Below, piece after piece: positions 32,310 through 32,899 of a DNA stretch of 32,899 bases. Within the stretch, counting starts at the first letter, position 1, and each line of letters starts with the position of its first letter. The notes below the pieces were generated by a model. That model ran no database searches. It had not been told where the DNA came from and saw only the letters and a list, made by a program, of their open reading frames with translations. Origin of the DNA: CAIKMD01 sp036490955 (lineage in GTDB: Bacteria; Pseudomonadota; Alphaproteobacteria; ATCC43930; CGMCC-115725); NCBI GenBank assembly GCA_036490955.1, contig DASXCX010000211.1, forward strand, positions 1 through 32,899, written 5' to 3'. The translations under genes were made by a program, and so were the position numbers.

Positions 32310-32335
32310 CGTCCTAAACAGTCGTGTTTAGGACG
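32310..32335. repeat. perfect inverted repeat downstream of tRNA-Ser
   Basis: CGTCCTAAACA (32310-32320) and TGTTTAGGACG (32325-32335) pair over 11 bp around the loop GTCG, 31 bp after the tRNA. No T run follows on the plus strand, so it is not a textbook terminator, though it may end or process the tRNA transcript. A 12-bp palindrome TCAATATATTGA (32294-32305) lies between it and the tRNA. Confidence 0.75.
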
Positions 32336-32436
32336 GCTGGGGGCGTCTTGCGGCCTATTTTGGGTCTCTTGCGTCCGGTCGAGGATATGGACGGGGCACG
32401 TTATGCTGCGGTCGGCCAGACGGCCGTGCGCGGGTG

Positions 32437-32466
32437 TTGCGCTTTTTCGAATGAGGAAGCTTAAAT
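32437..32466 (+). promoter_or_regulatory. candidate promoter for small secreted protein
   Basis: TTGCGC (32437-32442) and CTTAAA (32460-32465) are 17 bp apart and lie 28 bp upstream of the ATG at 32494. The match to consensus is modest, and the call is by eye only. Confidence 0.3.
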
Positions 32467-32493
32467 CACTCGCTTGAACGATGGGGGAAACCA

Positions 32494-32847
32494 ATGCGTC
32501 GCTATTTGATACGCTCGCTTCTGATAGTTGGTTTGTCGACCAGCGCCGCCCAAGCGGCAGGCCCATTTGACGGTCCCTGGTCGGGGGAAGCGCATGGCAC
32601 CACAGGACCGATGCAGCAATGTATCGCTACTGCCACGGCGACGATTCAGGACAATGTCGTGCGTGGCGAGCTCAAATGGGGAAGATTCAAGCCGAGCGTG
32701 CTGGCCGGCAAGATCGCTACCGATGGAACTTTCACCAGCAACAACGGCGGTATCACCGGAAAGTTCGAAGGCGATTCCTTCACCGGCAGCTTCTCGATAC
32801 CGAATGGCTACTGCAATCCCTACCGGCTGACGTTAAAGCGGTCCTAA
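32494..32847 (+). CDS. small secreted protein, hypothetical
   Basis: 117 aa. A Sec signal peptide (MRRYLIRSLLIVGLSTSAAQ, cleavage probably after AQA near residue 21) leads to a mature domain of about 95 residues. It begins FDGPWSGEAHG and is made of alternating short beta strands with Gly/Thr/Ser turns (VRGELKW, KIATDGTFTS, GKFEGDSFTGSF), resembling a small beta-barrel. Cys43 and Cys107 could form one disulfide. I do not recognise a named family. ATG 32494 has GGGGGA about 6 bases upstream. The last 52 bases of the window hold nothing I can call. Confidence 0.8.
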   Translation: MRRYLIRSLLIVGLSTSAAQAAGPFDGPWSGEAHGTTGPMQQCIATATATIQDNVVRGELKWGRFKPSVLAGKIATDGTFTSNNGGITGKFEGDSFTGSFSIPNGYCNPYRLTLKRS

Positions 32848-32899
32848 GCGGAAGATCGTCGAATAACAATGGATTGGAGGCCGATTTTCGGTCGGATCG

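Noticed and set aside
1..32899. CRISPR array, transposon or prophage
   Set aside because: No regularly spaced repeats, transposase, integrase or phage structural genes are visible; the genes are mostly core functions.

Overview
The window is high-GC DNA from an alphaproteobacterium. The evidence is gene content and order: ruvX divergent from gatCAB; pyrB-pyrC'-plsY-dprA-topA-rnr in one line; an rluD/rpoH pair; a type III (eukaryotic-like) ornithine decarboxylase behind a long leader; and an RpoH sigma factor. I cannot fix the order from sequence alone; Rhodospirillales- or Hyphomicrobiales-like is my inference. The window is mostly chromosomal core genes. There is no CRISPR array, transposase, integrase or rRNA.

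Layout. 1-2873: the first codons of tyrS (minus), a SAM methyltransferase (minus), anmK for cell-wall sugar recycling, and a second methyltransferase. 2958-6145 (minus): a two-domain KaiC-like ATPase, split by an apparent one-base frameshift, directly followed by a hybrid histidine kinase. 6474-7634: a small coiled-coil protein facing rpoH, with the two stop codons sharing TGATCA. 7688-10043: rluD, divergent from a one-TM DUF6476-like protein and a threonine aldolase. 10044-10506: a long structured leader containing a possible 38-codon leader peptide, then ornithine decarboxylase. 11634-12888: a DUF1194 (VWA-like) exported protein and a divergent secreted protein.

12904-23452 (minus) is a long same-strand run: pyrB, a pyrC-like gene lacking the HxH zinc motif, plsY, dprA, topA, rnr and an S41 protease lipoprotein. 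Upstream of it lies amt with a strong terminator abutting pyrB. 24942-29607 holds ruvX and the divergent gatC-gatA-gatB operon, whose genes overlap by a few bases and which continues into an FkbM-like methyltransferase. 29647-32015 holds a bifunctional GDP-mannose pathway enzyme, a glutathione transferase and a small conserved-looking protein. 32187-32278 is tRNA-Ser(GCU), followed by a perfect hairpin and a small secreted protein.

The most interesting places are the KaiC-like/hybrid kinase module without kaiB, with its frameshift; the ornithine decarboxylase leader with a strong-SD upstream ORF; rnr without its usual winged-helix domain, whose basic N-terminus is overprinted on the lysine-rich end of topA; the zinc-motif-deficient PyrC beside PyrB; and a 28-bp palindromic terminator inside the 3' end of the convergent DUF1194 gene.
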